Source of the DNA: Amycolatopsis circi
GTDB lineage: Bacteria; Actinomycetota; Actinomycetes; Mycobacteriales; Pseudonocardiaceae
DNA: 64,000 nucleotides
NCBI RefSeq assembly: GCF_003385235.1
Contig: NZ_PQIA01000023.1
Location: forward strand, 124,001-188,000
Direction of reading: 5' to 3'
Part shown: piece after piece, positions 33,747 to 42,070 of the stretch
Position numbering within the stretch: position 1 is the stretch's first letter
Layout of the letters: every line of letters starts with the position of its first letter
Program-made: the position numbers and the translations under genes
Notes under the pieces: generated by a model
What the model saw: only the letters and a program-made list of their open reading frames with translations
Told to the model about the DNA's origin: nothing
Databases searched by the model: none

Positions 33747-34853
33747 ATGATCCCCATTACCGTGGTCGACGTCCGAGACGCGGAGGACCTGGTCGTCGAG
33801 GTGCTGCGATCCGGCGCCATCGCACAGGGGCCGATGGTCAAGCGCTTCGAGGACGCGTTCGCGCACGTCGCGGGCACGAAGCACGCCATCGCCGTGAACA
33901 ACGGGACGACCGCGCTCGTCGCGTCGCTGCAGGCGTTGGACCTTCAGCCCGGGGACGAGGTGGTGACCTCGCCGTTCACCTTCGTCGCGACGCTGAACGC
34001 GATCCTGGAGGCCGGCGCGACCGTGCGGTTCGCCGACATCCGGCGCGACGACTTCGCGATCGACTCGGACGCCGTCGCCGCCGCGGTCACCGATCGCACC
34101 AAGGTGCTGATGCCGGTGCACCTGTACGGCCAGACCGCGGACATGGGCAAGCTCGCGCCGCTCGCTGCCGAGCACGGGCTGCAGGTCATCGAGGACTCCG
34201 CGCAGGCCGTCGGGGCGTCGTTCGAGGGCAAGCAGGCCGGGTCGTACGGCATCGGCTGCTTCTCGCTGTACGCGACGAAGAACGTGACCACCGCCGAGGG
34301 CGGCGTGATCACCACGGACGACGACGCGCTGGCCGACAAGCTGCGCGTGATGCGCAACCAGGGCATGAAGGCCCGCTACCAGTACGAGATGGCCGGGCAC
34401 AACTACCGGATGACGGACCTGCACGCCGCCGTCGGCATCCCGCAGCTGGAGAAGCTCGACCAGCTCACCGCGGCCCGCCAGGCCAACGCGAAGCGGCTGT
34501 CCGAGGGTCTCGCCGGCACGCCGGGCATCGAGGCGCCGCAGGTGCTGCCCGGCCGCGAGCACGTGTGGCACCAGTACACCGTGCTGGTCGGCCCGCACGC
34601 GATGCTCTCGCGCGACGAGCTCGCCGCCGCGTTGACCGAAAAGGGCATCGGCAACGGGATCTACTACCCGAAGATCGTCTTCGACTACGACTGCTACCGC
34701 GGGCACCCGCTGATCCCGGACGCCCGGGTCGAAGACTTCCCGGCGGCCGCCGCTGTCGCCGCGCAGGCGCTTTCGCTGCCGGTGCACCCGCGGCTGACCG
34801 AGTCCGAGCTTGACCAGATCATCGAGGCCGTTCGCGAGGTACTGGGCGCATGA
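33747..34853 (+). CDS. DegT/DnrJ/EryC1 sugar aminotransferase (GnnB/WbpE-like)
   Basis: 368-residue PLP aminotransferase acting on keto-sugar nucleotides. NNGTTALVASLQAL binds phosphate, PVHLYGQTADM and VIEDSAQAVGA are family motifs, and the PLP lysine is K178 in SLYATKNVTTAEGG. The C-terminal GIYYPKIV and LSLPVHPRLTE are typical. ATG 33747 has GAGAGA upstream. It overlaps the Gfo/Idh gene by 4 nt and is divergent, across 191 bp, from the LpxA-like operon. The oxidoreductase-aminotransferase pair suggests replacement of a sugar hydroxyl, probably C3, by an amine; the exact position is inferred. Confidence 0.88.
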   Translation: MIPITVVDVRDAEDLVVEVLRSGAIAQGPMVKRFEDAFAHVAGTKHAIAVNNGTTALVASLQALDLQPGDEVVTSPFTFVATLNAILEAGATVRFADIRRDDFAIDSDAVAAAVTDRTKVLMPVHLYGQTADMGKLAPLAAEHGLQVIEDSAQAVGASFEGKQAGSYGIGCFSLYATKNVTTAEGGVITTDDDALADKLRVMRNQGMKARYQYEMAGHNYRMTDLHAAVGIPQLEKLDQLTAARQANAKRLSEGLAGTPGIEAPQVLPGREHVWHQYTVLVGPHAMLSRDELAAALTEKGIGNGIYYPKIVFDYDCYRGHPLIPDARVEDFPAAAAVAAQALSLPVHPRLTESELDQIIEAVREVLGA

Positions 34854-35803
34854 CACACCGCATCGCACTCGTCGGCACCGGCAACATGGGCTCGCTGCAC
34901 GCGCGGGTCCTCTCGCAGAACGACCGGGTGGACCTGGCCCGTGTGATCGACCCGCGCGAGGAAGCCGGCCGCGCGGTCGCCGACCGCTACGAAACCCAGT
35001 GGACGCCCGAAATCGGCTCGCTGTCCGATGTGGACGCGGTGGTGCTCGCTTCGGCCACCGAGGTGCATTACGAGCTGGCACAGGAGATTCTCGGCCAGGG
35101 CAAGCCGCTGCTGGTCGAGAAGCCGGTGTGCAACAGCCTCGAGTTCTCGCAGGAAATCGTTGCCCTGTCGGCGAAGAAGGACGTCCCGCTGATGTGCGGG
35201 CTCCTGGAGCGCTACAACCCGGCCGTGATGACCGCGCGGGCTCTGGTGAACGAACCGGTGCACCTGATGGCGCGCCGGCACGGCCCGTACGCGCCGCGGA
35301 TCAAGACCGGCGTCGCGTGGGACCTGCTGGTGCACGACGTCGACCTCGCGATCCAGTTCTTCGGCGGCGCCACGCCGGGCCGGGTCACCTCCAGCGCGGG
35401 CTACTTCCACCCGCAGTCGGTCACCGGGGCCGAGGACACCATCGAAACGGTGCTCTCGTTCCCCAGCGGGCTGGCCACGGTTTCGGCTTCGCGGCTGGCA
35501 CAGCGCAAGGTCCGGTCGCTCATGGTGTCCGAACTGGACCGCATGGTGGAGGTCGACCTGCTGCGCCGCGACGTGACGATCTACCGGCACGTCTCGCACG
35601 ATTCGGTCACCCCGGACGGCCTCGGCTACCGGCAGCAGACCGTCATAGAGATTCCGGAACTGGTCACCGCGCGCGAACCACTGGCGACTCAGCTGGACCG
35701 GTTCGTCGATCTGCTCGAGGGCAAGGTCGACGCGGAGGTCGAGCGGGCGCTGATCCTGCCGTCGCACGAGGTCGTGGCGCAGGTGCTGGCCGAGGCCGCC
35801 TGA
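34850..35803 (+). CDS. Gfo/Idh/MocA oxidoreductase (GnnA/WbpB-like)
   Basis: 317-residue NAD(P) sugar dehydrogenase. Rossmann motif VGTGNMGSLHARVL at the N-terminus, the EKPV motif with catalytic lysine (LLVEKPVCNSLEF), and WDLLVHDVDLAIQFFGG with the H-D pair are present. ATG 34850 overlaps the aminotransferase stop, so the proteins are coupled; it likely makes the keto-sugar nucleotide the aminotransferase uses. It ends directly against the convergent membrane-regulator gene with no spacer. Confidence 0.88.
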   Translation: MTHRIALVGTGNMGSLHARVLSQNDRVDLARVIDPREEAGRAVADRYETQWTPEIGSLSDVDAVVLASATEVHYELAQEILGQGKPLLVEKPVCNSLEFSQEIVALSAKKDVPLMCGLLERYNPAVMTARALVNEPVHLMARRHGPYAPRIKTGVAWDLLVHDVDLAIQFFGGATPGRVTSSAGYFHPQSVTGAEDTIETVLSFPSGLATVSASRLAQRKVRSLMVSELDRMVEVDLLRRDVTIYRHVSHDSVTPDGLGYRQQTVIEIPELVTAREPLATQLDRFVDLLEGKVDAEVERALILPSHEVVAQVLAEAA

Positions 35804-36538
35804 TTACTTGGTGAGGCGTTTGCCGTCCGCGGAGTAGGCGACCAAGGGGGTCGCCCTCTCGGCGGACGGCACGTCGTCCTGGTCGAACCAGAACACGACC
35901 ACCTCGGGGTCCTCGCTCCAGCGCGCCGTGTGCGCCGGGATCGTGCGACCGTCCACTGTGGTCTCGATGCGGGCGGCCGGACCGCTGAAATAGCCGTACA
36001 CCGGCACCCAGATGTCGGAGACGGTCGTGCCGCCTGACGTGGCGTGGAAGCCGAAAGAGCGGTCCTTGCCGTCGGATTCGTTGGCGAGGTAGAGCGGACG
36101 CAGGTTTCCGTCCGGCTCGTACAGGCTGGCCATCACTCCGAATTGGACAGCCGGCAGGTTCTCCGCGTCATCGATTTCCGTCGCGTAGAAGACAAGTTCC
36201 GCGCCGTCGGTGTAGGTGCCGGTGGAGATCACCTCGCCGAGCGGCCGCTCGGCCGACGTCGGAGCCGGGACCGGGGTCGACGAGGCCACGCTCGTCACCA
36301 TTGGCGCTGGCGACGCCGCCGCATGCACCTGCTCCGGAGCACCGCCCGGCGAACGCAACCAAGCCGCACCGAACACCACCGCGACCACCGCCACCGCCGC
36401 GCCCGAGGACGTCAGAAACCGCCGCCGACGCCGAATCCGGCCGCCTTCTTTGATGATCCGGTCGAGATCGGGTTCAGCGAAGGGTTCCGCGGGCGCTTCC
36501 TGAAGCGCGGCACGCAACCGGTCGAGTTCGTCGGTCAC
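35804..36538 (-). CDS. Membrane-anchored putative regulator partner of a SigE-family sigma factor
   Basis: 244 residues: a cytosolic N-terminus of about 40 (MTDELDRLRAAL..., with a basic RIRRRRRF stop-transfer), one helix (SSGAAVAVVAVVFGAAWL), a Ser/Thr/Pro linker, and an exterior beta-rich domain (about 95-244) ending SADGKRLTK. No zinc-binding HCC anti-sigma motif is seen, so calling it an anti-sigma factor would rest on linkage alone. GTG 36538 overlaps the sigma gene stop by 4 nt. This short-cytosolic-tail pairing is common for SigE-family sigma genes in actinomycetes. Confidence 0.7.
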   Translation of the reverse strand: MTDELDRLRAALQEAPAEPFAEPDLDRIIKEGGRIRRRRRFLTSSGAAVAVVAVVFGAAWLRSPGGAPEQVHAAASPAPMVTSVASSTPVPAPTSAERPLGEVISTGTYTDGAELVFYATEIDDAENLPAVQFGVMASLYEPDGNLRPLYLANESDGKDRSFGFHATSGGTTVSDIWVPVYGYFSGPAARIETTVDGRTIPAHTARWSEDPEVVVFWFDQDDVPSAERATPLVAYSADGKRLTK

Positions 36539-37035
36539 GCGGTCACCTCCCCGACCAGAGCGTCACCGTCGACGCGCAGTTTCGCCAGCGCACGCGAATT
36601 GGTGCTCTTGACCGTGCCGACGGACACGCCCAGTTCCTCGGCCACCTGGTGTTCCGGCAAATCGAAGAAATGCCGGAGAACCACTACGGCGCGTTCGCGG
36701 GCGGTGAGCCGGGTCAACGCGTCGGAAAGCCATTCCCGATCGGTGACGGCGTGCGAGATGTCGGGCACCTTCGCCGGTTCCGGCATTTCCTCGGTGGCGT
36801 ATTCGCGAATCGGCCGGCGCCAGATGTCGATGACATGATTGGCGAGCACGCGGCGGGCGTAGGCGTACGGATTCTTGCGCCGCACCCTCGGCCATGCGGC
36901 ATAGGTGCGGGTGAAGGCGGTCTGCGCGGCATCCTCGGCCTGATGACGGTCGCCGGTGAGCAGGAAAGCCGCGTGGGTGAGCCGGGCAGAACAGGACCGC
37001 ACGAAGTCGGCGAACTCGTCGTCCCCGCGCACCAT
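36535..37035 (-). CDS. SigE-family RNA polymerase sigma factor (ECF type)
   Basis: 166 residues with region 2 (about 5-75: FLLTGDRHQAEDAAQTAFTR, then NPYAYARRVLANHVID) and region 4 (about 105-160: LTARERAVVVLRHFFDLPEHQ, then VSVGTVKSTNSRAL). It matches the actinomycete SigE-like ECF group, which travels with a membrane protein gene coded directly downstream as here. No target promoter can be assigned. The start GTG lacks a clear ribosome-binding site. Confidence 0.9.
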   Translation of the reverse strand: MVRGDDEFADFVRSCSARLTHAAFLLTGDRHQAEDAAQTAFTRTYAAWPRVRRKNPYAYARRVLANHVIDIWRRPIREYATEEMPEPAKVPDISHAVTDREWLSDALTRLTARERAVVVLRHFFDLPEHQVAEELGVSVGTVKSTNSRALAKLRVDGDALVGEVTA

Positions 37036-37156
37036 CCCACCCCTGTTCCCGGTTGCCTTGCTGTCCAGGTTACGGGGGCGGGGGACGTGCGTCGATGTAA
37101 TGGCTGGTCAGTCTCGTCTCAACGGCGACGCATGGTGTTCGGGGAGGTGCTTGGCG

Positions 37157-37387
37157 TCAGCGTTGGGCTCGCGGGTCGAGCTTCACCGGCGGATCCACAA
37201 TCCAGTAACGCTCAATCCCGGCATCGGCATACACGGCTTCCGTGACCTCAGCCGAGGTCACGACGACGTCCGGGACGCGGATCGTCAGCGGGGTCTCGCC
37301 CAGGAGCAACTCCGCCTCGGCACCGACGACTTCGACCCGGACCCCCGGTTCCTCCGGAAATCCCGCCCAAACCTCAAGAGCCAGCAA
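37157..37387 (-). pseudogene. Decayed Uma2-family gene fragment
   Basis: A 76-codon open remnant of the neighbouring Uma2 gene. It keeps ETPLTIRVPDVVVTSAEV, YADAGIERYWIVD and PVKLDPRAQR. It has lost about 30 residues containing the catalytic ELVIEVLSPGTK block, the later SMIAYRL...EIAGA strand region and LNALI. Bases 37235-37325 are almost identical to 37691-37781 of the intact gene (a handful of differences), so the duplication is recent or has been converted. The frame stays open across the deletions but a functional nuclease fold is unlikely. This remnant fills most of the 366-bp gap between the sigma gene and the intact Uma2 gene. Confidence 0.75.
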
Positions 37388-37402
37388 AGTGCGATACGAG
37401 AG

Positions 37403-37999
37403 TCAGCGTTGGGCGCGCGGATCGATCAACGCGTTCAGGTCGAGCTTCACCGGCGCACCCGCGATCTCCAGCTCGACGCTGCCGGAATACTCGCCGAAAT
37501 TCTCGTAATCGCCGCCGATGAGCCGGTACGCGATCATGCTGACCGGCGGATCCACATCCACAATCCAGTAATGCTCGATACCCGCATCGGCATACTCGAA
37601 AAGCTTCGCACCCTGGTCGACGTGCTTCGTGCCCGGGGAAAGCACCTCGATCACCAGCTCGGCGTCGGCCGCCTCGATGCGCGCCGGGTTGGCTTCCGCG
37701 ACCTCAGCCGAGGTCACGACGACGTCCGGGACGCGGATCGTCAGCGGGGTCTCGCACAGGAGCAGCTCCGCCTCGGCACCGGCGCTCATCTCCGGGCAGA
37801 GTTGCTCGTCGAGAAGGAACGCCAACCGCGTCACTGACCGCAGGTGGAACCACATCGGACGCGGCGACGGGACAAGAACCCCGGCAACGACCTCAGTTCG
37901 TCCCTCTGGCAGAGCTGCCCAGCCGTCTCGGGTCAGCAGATACTGCCGAGGCTGATTTCCTCTGTGGCCAGAGACCGGTTCACTTCCCGCTGAAGTCAC
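37403..37999 (-). CDS. Uma2-family PD-(D/E)xK nuclease-like protein
   Basis: 198 residues of the Uma2 (DUF820) family, a restriction-endonuclease fold abundant in actinomycetes and cyanobacteria, of unsettled function. RVPDVVVT supplies the active-site Asp, AELVIEVLSPGT the Glu, and the lysine is in the following TKHVDQGAK helix region; YADAGIEHYWIVDVDPP is the hallmark. GTG 37999 lies inside the 3' end of the O-acetyltransferase gene (20-nt overlap), with no later good start before conserved sequence. A decayed copy follows immediately downstream. Confidence 0.85.
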   Translation of the reverse strand: MTSAGSEPVSGHRGNQPRQYLLTRDGWAALPEGRTEVVAGVLVPSPRPMWFHLRSVTRLAFLLDEQLCPEMSAGAEAELLLCETPLTIRVPDVVVTSAEVAEANPARIEAADAELVIEVLSPGTKHVDQGAKLFEYADAGIEHYWIVDVDPPVSMIAYRLIGGDYENFGEYSGSVELEIAGAPVKLDLNALIDPRAQR

Positions 38000-38597
38000 C
38001 TGACGGGGAACCCCAGCCGGACGAGTCGTCCGACAACTCGCGGCGGCGGGCGTTTTCCTCGCGGACCCGCTTCACCTCCGCCTCGATGTACTCCTCGTCG
38101 TAGCGCTGGAACACTCGCGCCGGGTTGCCCGCGACCAGCGAGCGCGCCGGGACGTCCTTCGCGACCACCGAGTTCGGCTGCACCGTCGCGAAGTCACCGA
38201 TCGTGACTCCCGGCATGATCACCACTAGGCCGCCGATGAAGCAGCCCTTGCCGATTTTCACCGGCTTGCGTTCGATCAAATCGCTGCCGGAATGGTTTTC
38301 CAGCGCCATGTTCGCGAGCCAACTCGAATGCGTGAACACCAGCGTGTTCAGCCCGATGCTGGTGTGCTCGCCGATTTCCAGCCCGCCGCTGGCGTCGAGG
38401 GTCGCGCCCTCGCCGACCCAGCAGTGCTCGCCCATGGTGAGGTTGTCCGGGCTGACGATCTTGACGCGTTCGCGCACCCGGCACGACTCCGGCAAGCCGT
38501 AGAAAGCGGCTCGCTCGGCGTCGTTCAGGTACTGCGAAACCACATCGGTAAGGATCATCGGGCGCAACCGGTTGCTGCGCTCGTCGTCGAAGAACAT
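37980..38597 (-). CDS. Hexapeptide-repeat O-acetyltransferase
   Basis: 205-residue left-handed beta-helix acetyltransferase of the LacA/NodL/maltose acetyltransferase group. It has hexapeptide turns (LTMGEHCWVGEGATL, LEIGEHTSIGLNT), the acceptor-site histidine in VFTHSSWL, the IGKGCFIGGLVVIMPGVTIGDFATV coil and the terminal SLVAGNPARVFQRYDEEY. It probably acetylates a sugar hydroxyl of a surface glycan. ATG 38597 overlaps the stop of the glycosyltransferase gene (ATGA). The C-terminal tail is charged and coiled-coil-like. Confidence 0.85.
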   Translation of the reverse strand: MFFDDERSNRLRPMILTDVVSQYLNDAERAAFYGLPESCRVRERVKIVSPDNLTMGEHCWVGEGATLDASGGLEIGEHTSIGLNTLVFTHSSWLANMALENHSGSDLIERKPVKIGKGCFIGGLVVIMPGVTIGDFATVQPNSVVAKDVPARSLVAGNPARVFQRYDEEYIEAEVKRVREENARRRELSDDSSGWGSPSGDFSGK

Positions 38598-39814
38598 CAG
38601 TTGTCCGCCACCAGTTTCGTGAGCACCCGCAGGTGTTCTTCGGCCACTACGTCCAGTCCGAAGTTGTCCCGGACCATCGACGCTTCCCGCTCGGCGATCC
38701 GCGCGCGTTCCTTCGGGTCGTCCAAAAGGGACAGCACAGTGGTCTTGACCGCTTCGGAATCGTTCGGCCGCACCAGCAGGATGTTCTCGCCGTTGTGCAG
38801 TTCGATGCCGGGGTAGTTGTCCTCGGTGACCGACGCGATCGTCGCGGTGCCGGACAGCATCGCCTCCAGCGACGCGGTGCCGCAGCCGCCGTTGAGGTCG
38901 TGCGTGACGATGTCCGCGGCAGCGAAGTACGCCGGCACGTCCGCCTTCGGCACCGCGCCGGTGACGATCAGCGCGTCCGCCACACCCAGTTCCTCGGCCC
39001 GGCGCTGGAACGCGTCGTGGTACACCCGGCCGACGATCACCACGCGCAGCCCGGGGTGCTTCTCCAGGATCGCCGGCAGCGCCTCGATCAGCGGCAGCCG
39101 GTTGCGCAGCGGGATCACGTGCCCGAGCGACACGATCAGCGGCGCGTCCCCGATTTCCAGTTCCGCCCGCACGTCCTTGGTCACCGGCTTGGCGAAGTGC
39201 CCGGTGTCCACCGCGATCGGGAAGTACTCGGAGTTGTCGTCGCTCGTGCCGTAGCGCTCGACGCAGTAGTCCACGCCGAGCTTGTCGAGGATGACGTAGC
39301 GCGGCCGGAGGTATTTGAGCACCGGCTTGACCAGCATCGCGTCCAGTGCCCGGAAGACCCGGCCGTACATCTTGTTCTCGCTGATCAGCAGCGTGTGGAT
39401 GGTCAGCAGAACGGGCAGCTTGTGCCGGCGCGCGTAGATGCCGACCATCCAGGACAGGTCGAAGAACTGTCCGTGCAGGTGCACCGCGTCCGGTTTGAAC
39501 TCGTTCAGCAGCTTCCACAGCCGCCGCCAGTTGCCCGGCCGCATCGACGCGAACGTCATGTCGAAGTCGATCGACAGGCCGAGCTGCGGCATCTTCACCG
39601 CGGGCAGGCGCACGACGCGGTAGCCGTCGCGCTCCTCTTCCGCCGGCGCGTCACCGTAGGCAGCGGTGATCGCCAGCACTTCGTTCCCGGCGGCCGCGTA
39701 CTCGGCGGCCAAGGAGGCCGACATGTGCGCGCTTCCGCCCACTCGCGGCGGGAAGAAGTTGTTCACCACCACGATTCGCATGGGCTTTCCTTCGGCCGGG
39801 CCCGCAGTGCTCAT
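38597..39814 (-). CDS. GT4-family glycosyltransferase
   Basis: 405-residue GT-B retaining glycosyltransferase. N-terminal VVNNFFPPRVGGSAH and VHLHGQFFDLSWMVG are GT4 acceptor-domain features; donor-domain signals are LIVSLGHVIPLRNR, VGRVYHDAF and the EX7E motif region in ASLEAMLSGTATIASV. Donor and acceptor are unknown. Two starts have good ribosome-binding sites: ATG 39814 (GAGGAAG) and ATG 39781 (GAAGGAAAG, beginning MRIVVVNN). The gene lies between an epimerase and an O-acetyltransferase, in an apparent surface-glycan operon running from 41938 to 37980. Confidence 0.88.
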   Translation of the reverse strand: MSTAGPAEGKPMRIVVVNNFFPPRVGGSAHMSASLAAEYAAAGNEVLAITAAYGDAPAEEERDGYRVVRLPAVKMPQLGLSIDFDMTFASMRPGNWRRLWKLLNEFKPDAVHLHGQFFDLSWMVGIYARRHKLPVLLTIHTLLISENKMYGRVFRALDAMLVKPVLKYLRPRYVILDKLGVDYCVERYGTSDDNSEYFPIAVDTGHFAKPVTKDVRAELEIGDAPLIVSLGHVIPLRNRLPLIEALPAILEKHPGLRVVIVGRVYHDAFQRRAEELGVADALIVTGAVPKADVPAYFAAADIVTHDLNGGCGTASLEAMLSGTATIASVTEDNYPGIELHNGENILLVRPNDSEAVKTTVLSLLDDPKERARIAEREASMVRDNFGLDVVAEEHLRVLTKLVADN

Positions 39815-39851
39815 TCCGCTTCCTCTACAGAAGACGCGCCGACGGGGAGGC

Positions 39852-40781
39852 TCACTCGGAGTCCCGCACCAGGGCGCGCATGCCTTCTTCGACGGTGATC
39901 TGCGGTTCCCAGCCGAGCACCTCGCGGGCCCGGGTGATGTCCGCGGCGCGGCGCGACACGAGGACGTCGCGCTTGTTGAACACCGGCTCGACGTCGACGC
40001 CGACCGCCTCGATCAGGATCTTCGCCAGCGTGGCGATCGAGGTGTCGATGCCGGTGCCGATGTTGATCGGCAGGTTCGCCTGCTCCGACTCCAGCGCGGC
40101 GACGACGCCCTTGGCGAGGTCGGTCACGTGCACGAAGTCCATCGACTGGTCGCCCGCGCCGTCGATCGTCGGCGGCTGGCCGGCGCGCAGGCGCTGGATG
40201 AAGTGGTTGATGACCGAGGTGTAGTACGCCTCGATCTTCTGGCCCGGGCCGTACACGTTGAAGAAGCGCAGGGCGTTCCAGGAGAGGCCCTTGGTGCGCT
40301 CGTAGAAGCCCAGCAGGTCCTCGCCCGCGCGCTTGGAGATGCAGTACGGGGTGAGCGGGTTCAGCTTGTCGTCCTCGTGCATCGGCAGCTTCTCCGGCTC
40401 GCCGTACACCGAGGCGCTGGAGGCGAACACCAGGCGCTCGACGCCCTCGTCGGCCGCGGCCGCGAAGACGTTGTTGTTGCCGACCATGTTGATGTCGATC
40501 GACTCGCCCGGGTCCGCGATCGACTTGTTGATCGACACGGTGGCGAAGTGGATCGCGTGCGTGCAGCCGCGCATGGCCTCGCGGACGCCGACGCCGTAGC
40601 GCACGTCCTTCTCGATCAGTTCGACCTTGCCGGTGGCGACGAACTCGTTGACGCGGTCACGGTCGCCGCGGGTCATGTTGTCGAAGATCCGGACCGTGTA
40701 GTCCTTCTCCAGCAGGATCGGGATCACGTGCGAGGCGATGAAACCGCCGGCGCCGGTGAAGAAAACTTTCTTGTCGGACAT
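39852..40781 (-). CDS. NAD-dependent sugar-nucleotide epimerase (GalE-like)
   Basis: 309-residue extended SDR. FFTGAGGFIASHV is the NAD loop, ASSASVYGEPEKLP supplies the Ser/Thr, and the catalytic pair is in YCISKRAGED. RFFNVYGPGQ and DFVHVTDLAKGV are typical of UDP-glucose/UDP-GlcNAc 4-epimerases and related dehydratases. It probably makes UDP-galactose, UDP-GalNAc or a related sugar for the adjacent glycosyltransferase or, possibly, UDP-Galp for glf. ATG 40781 has GAGGAGAACC upstream. Confidence 0.88.
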   Translation of the reverse strand: MSDKKVFFTGAGGFIASHVIPILLEKDYTVRIFDNMTRGDRDRVNEFVATGKVELIEKDVRYGVGVREAMRGCTHAIHFATVSINKSIADPGESIDINMVGNNNVFAAAADEGVERLVFASSASVYGEPEKLPMHEDDKLNPLTPYCISKRAGEDLLGFYERTKGLSWNALRFFNVYGPGQKIEAYYTSVINHFIQRLRAGQPPTIDGAGDQSMDFVHVTDLAKGVVAALESEQANLPINIGTGIDTSIATLAKILIEAVGVDVEPVFNKRDVLVSRRAADITRAREVLGWEPQITVEEGMRALVRDSE

Positions 40782-40807
40782 GGGTTCTCCTCAGGAAGGT
40801 CGGCGGG

Positions 40808-41938
40808 TCAGGAAAGAGCGGACACGGCTTCGCGCACGGTGGTGACCACGCGCTCGACTTCGCTGTCGGTGAGTTCCGCGTGCATCGGTATCGCCAGCTG
40901 GCGACGGAAAGCGTCGGCGGAAACGGGCAGCGGCTGCTGCTCGCCGTACACCGGCTGCAGGTGGGAGGCGTAGGTGCCGAAGTTGCACTGCACGCCCTGC
41001 TCGCGGATCCGCAGCGCCAGGGCGTCGCGGCTGACCTCCGGGGCCACCGTCATCAGGTATGCCTGCCAGGGGTGCTCGCGGTCCGGGGCTTCGACGGGCA
41101 CGGTCAGCGCGTCGACGTCCTCGAAGGCCTCGTGGTAGCGCTTGGCCACCGAGCGGCGGGCGGCGAGCAGGTCGGGCAGCCGGTCGAGCTGGACGCCCAT
41201 GATCGCGGCCTGGATGTCCGACAGCCGGAAGTTCCAGCCCAGCTCGTGGAAGGTCGGGATCGGCAGCGTGTCCGAGCCCTCGCGGCTGATCGCCGGCTCG
41301 ATCCCGTAGGTGTGGATCTTGCGCGCGTGCGCGATCAGATCCTCGCGGTTCGAGACCAGCGCGCCGCCCTCGCCCGCGGTGATGCCCTTGCGGCCGTGGA
41401 AGGAGAACGCGGCCAGGTCGGCGAGGCTGCCGGCCGGGCGGTTGCGGTAGGTCGCGCCCGCGGAGCAGGCGGCGTCCTCGAACAGCCACAGGCCGTGCTT
41501 GTCGGCGATGGCGCGGTATTCGTCGAAGTCGCCGGGCTGGCCCGCGACGTCGACGGCCAGGATGCCGACCGTGCGCGGCGTGATGAGCGCTTCGATCGCG
41601 GCCGGGTCGGCGCTGAAGATGTCCGGGCGGATGTCGGCGAAGACCGGCTTCGCGCCGGCCTGCAGCACGGCGTGGCCGGTCGCCGGGAAGGTGTAGTCGC
41701 CGACGATCACCTCGTCGCCAGGCTGGACGCCGAGCACCTTCAGGCCCAGAAACAGGGCAGAGCCGCAGTTGCTGGTGGTCAGAGCGTGCGCGGTGCCGGT
41801 CAGCTGCGCGAACCGCTCCTCGAAACGACGGCAGGCCGGGCCCGCGCCGGCCAGCCAGCCGGAACGGAACACTTCGGCGACGGCTGCGAGCTCTTCGTCG
41901 CCGACGGTCGGCTTCCCGAGCAGGACGGGTTCGCCCAC
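40808..41938 (-). CDS. DegT/DnrJ/EryC1 sugar aminotransferase (second copy in window)
   Basis: 376-residue PLP aminotransferase. TSNCGSALFLGL, VDVAGQPGDFDEY, LFEDAACSAGA and the PLP lysine in FSFHGRKGITAGEGG are clear; GYDTYFP-type substrate segments appear as QCNFGTYASHLQPVY. It resembles the sugar-nucleotide aminotransferases of O-antigen loci and is only distantly similar to the copy at 33747. GTG 41938 is chosen for the AGGAG 7 nt upstream; the very long open frame farther upstream lies antisense to the AfsR-like gene and is not coding. First gene of the surface-glycan operon. Confidence 0.86.
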   Translation of the reverse strand: MGEPVLLGKPTVGDEELAAVAEVFRSGWLAGAGPACRRFEERFAQLTGTAHALTTSNCGSALFLGLKVLGVQPGDEVIVGDYTFPATGHAVLQAGAKPVFADIRPDIFSADPAAIEALITPRTVGILAVDVAGQPGDFDEYRAIADKHGLWLFEDAACSAGATYRNRPAGSLADLAAFSFHGRKGITAGEGGALVSNREDLIAHARKIHTYGIEPAISREGSDTLPIPTFHELGWNFRLSDIQAAIMGVQLDRLPDLLAARRSVAKRYHEAFEDVDALTVPVEAPDREHPWQAYLMTVAPEVSRDALALRIREQGVQCNFGTYASHLQPVYGEQQPLPVSADAFRRQLAIPMHAELTDSEVERVVTTVREAVSALS

Positions 41939-42070
41939 GGTAGATCTCCTGTGCATCGGGGTGTCCCGCATTGCGCGGGGTCGCGCCAAAGTGTATAGAA
42001 GTCGCGTTTGACGCCCTTTTCGGGGATAGAACCCACGGGTAAGCACCCGATTGGGGCATAGGCTCGCGGA

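Noticed and set aside
35804-36538. Calling the gene a zinc anti-sigma factor
   Set aside because: No HxxxCxxC motif; only linkage to the sigma gene supports a regulatory role.
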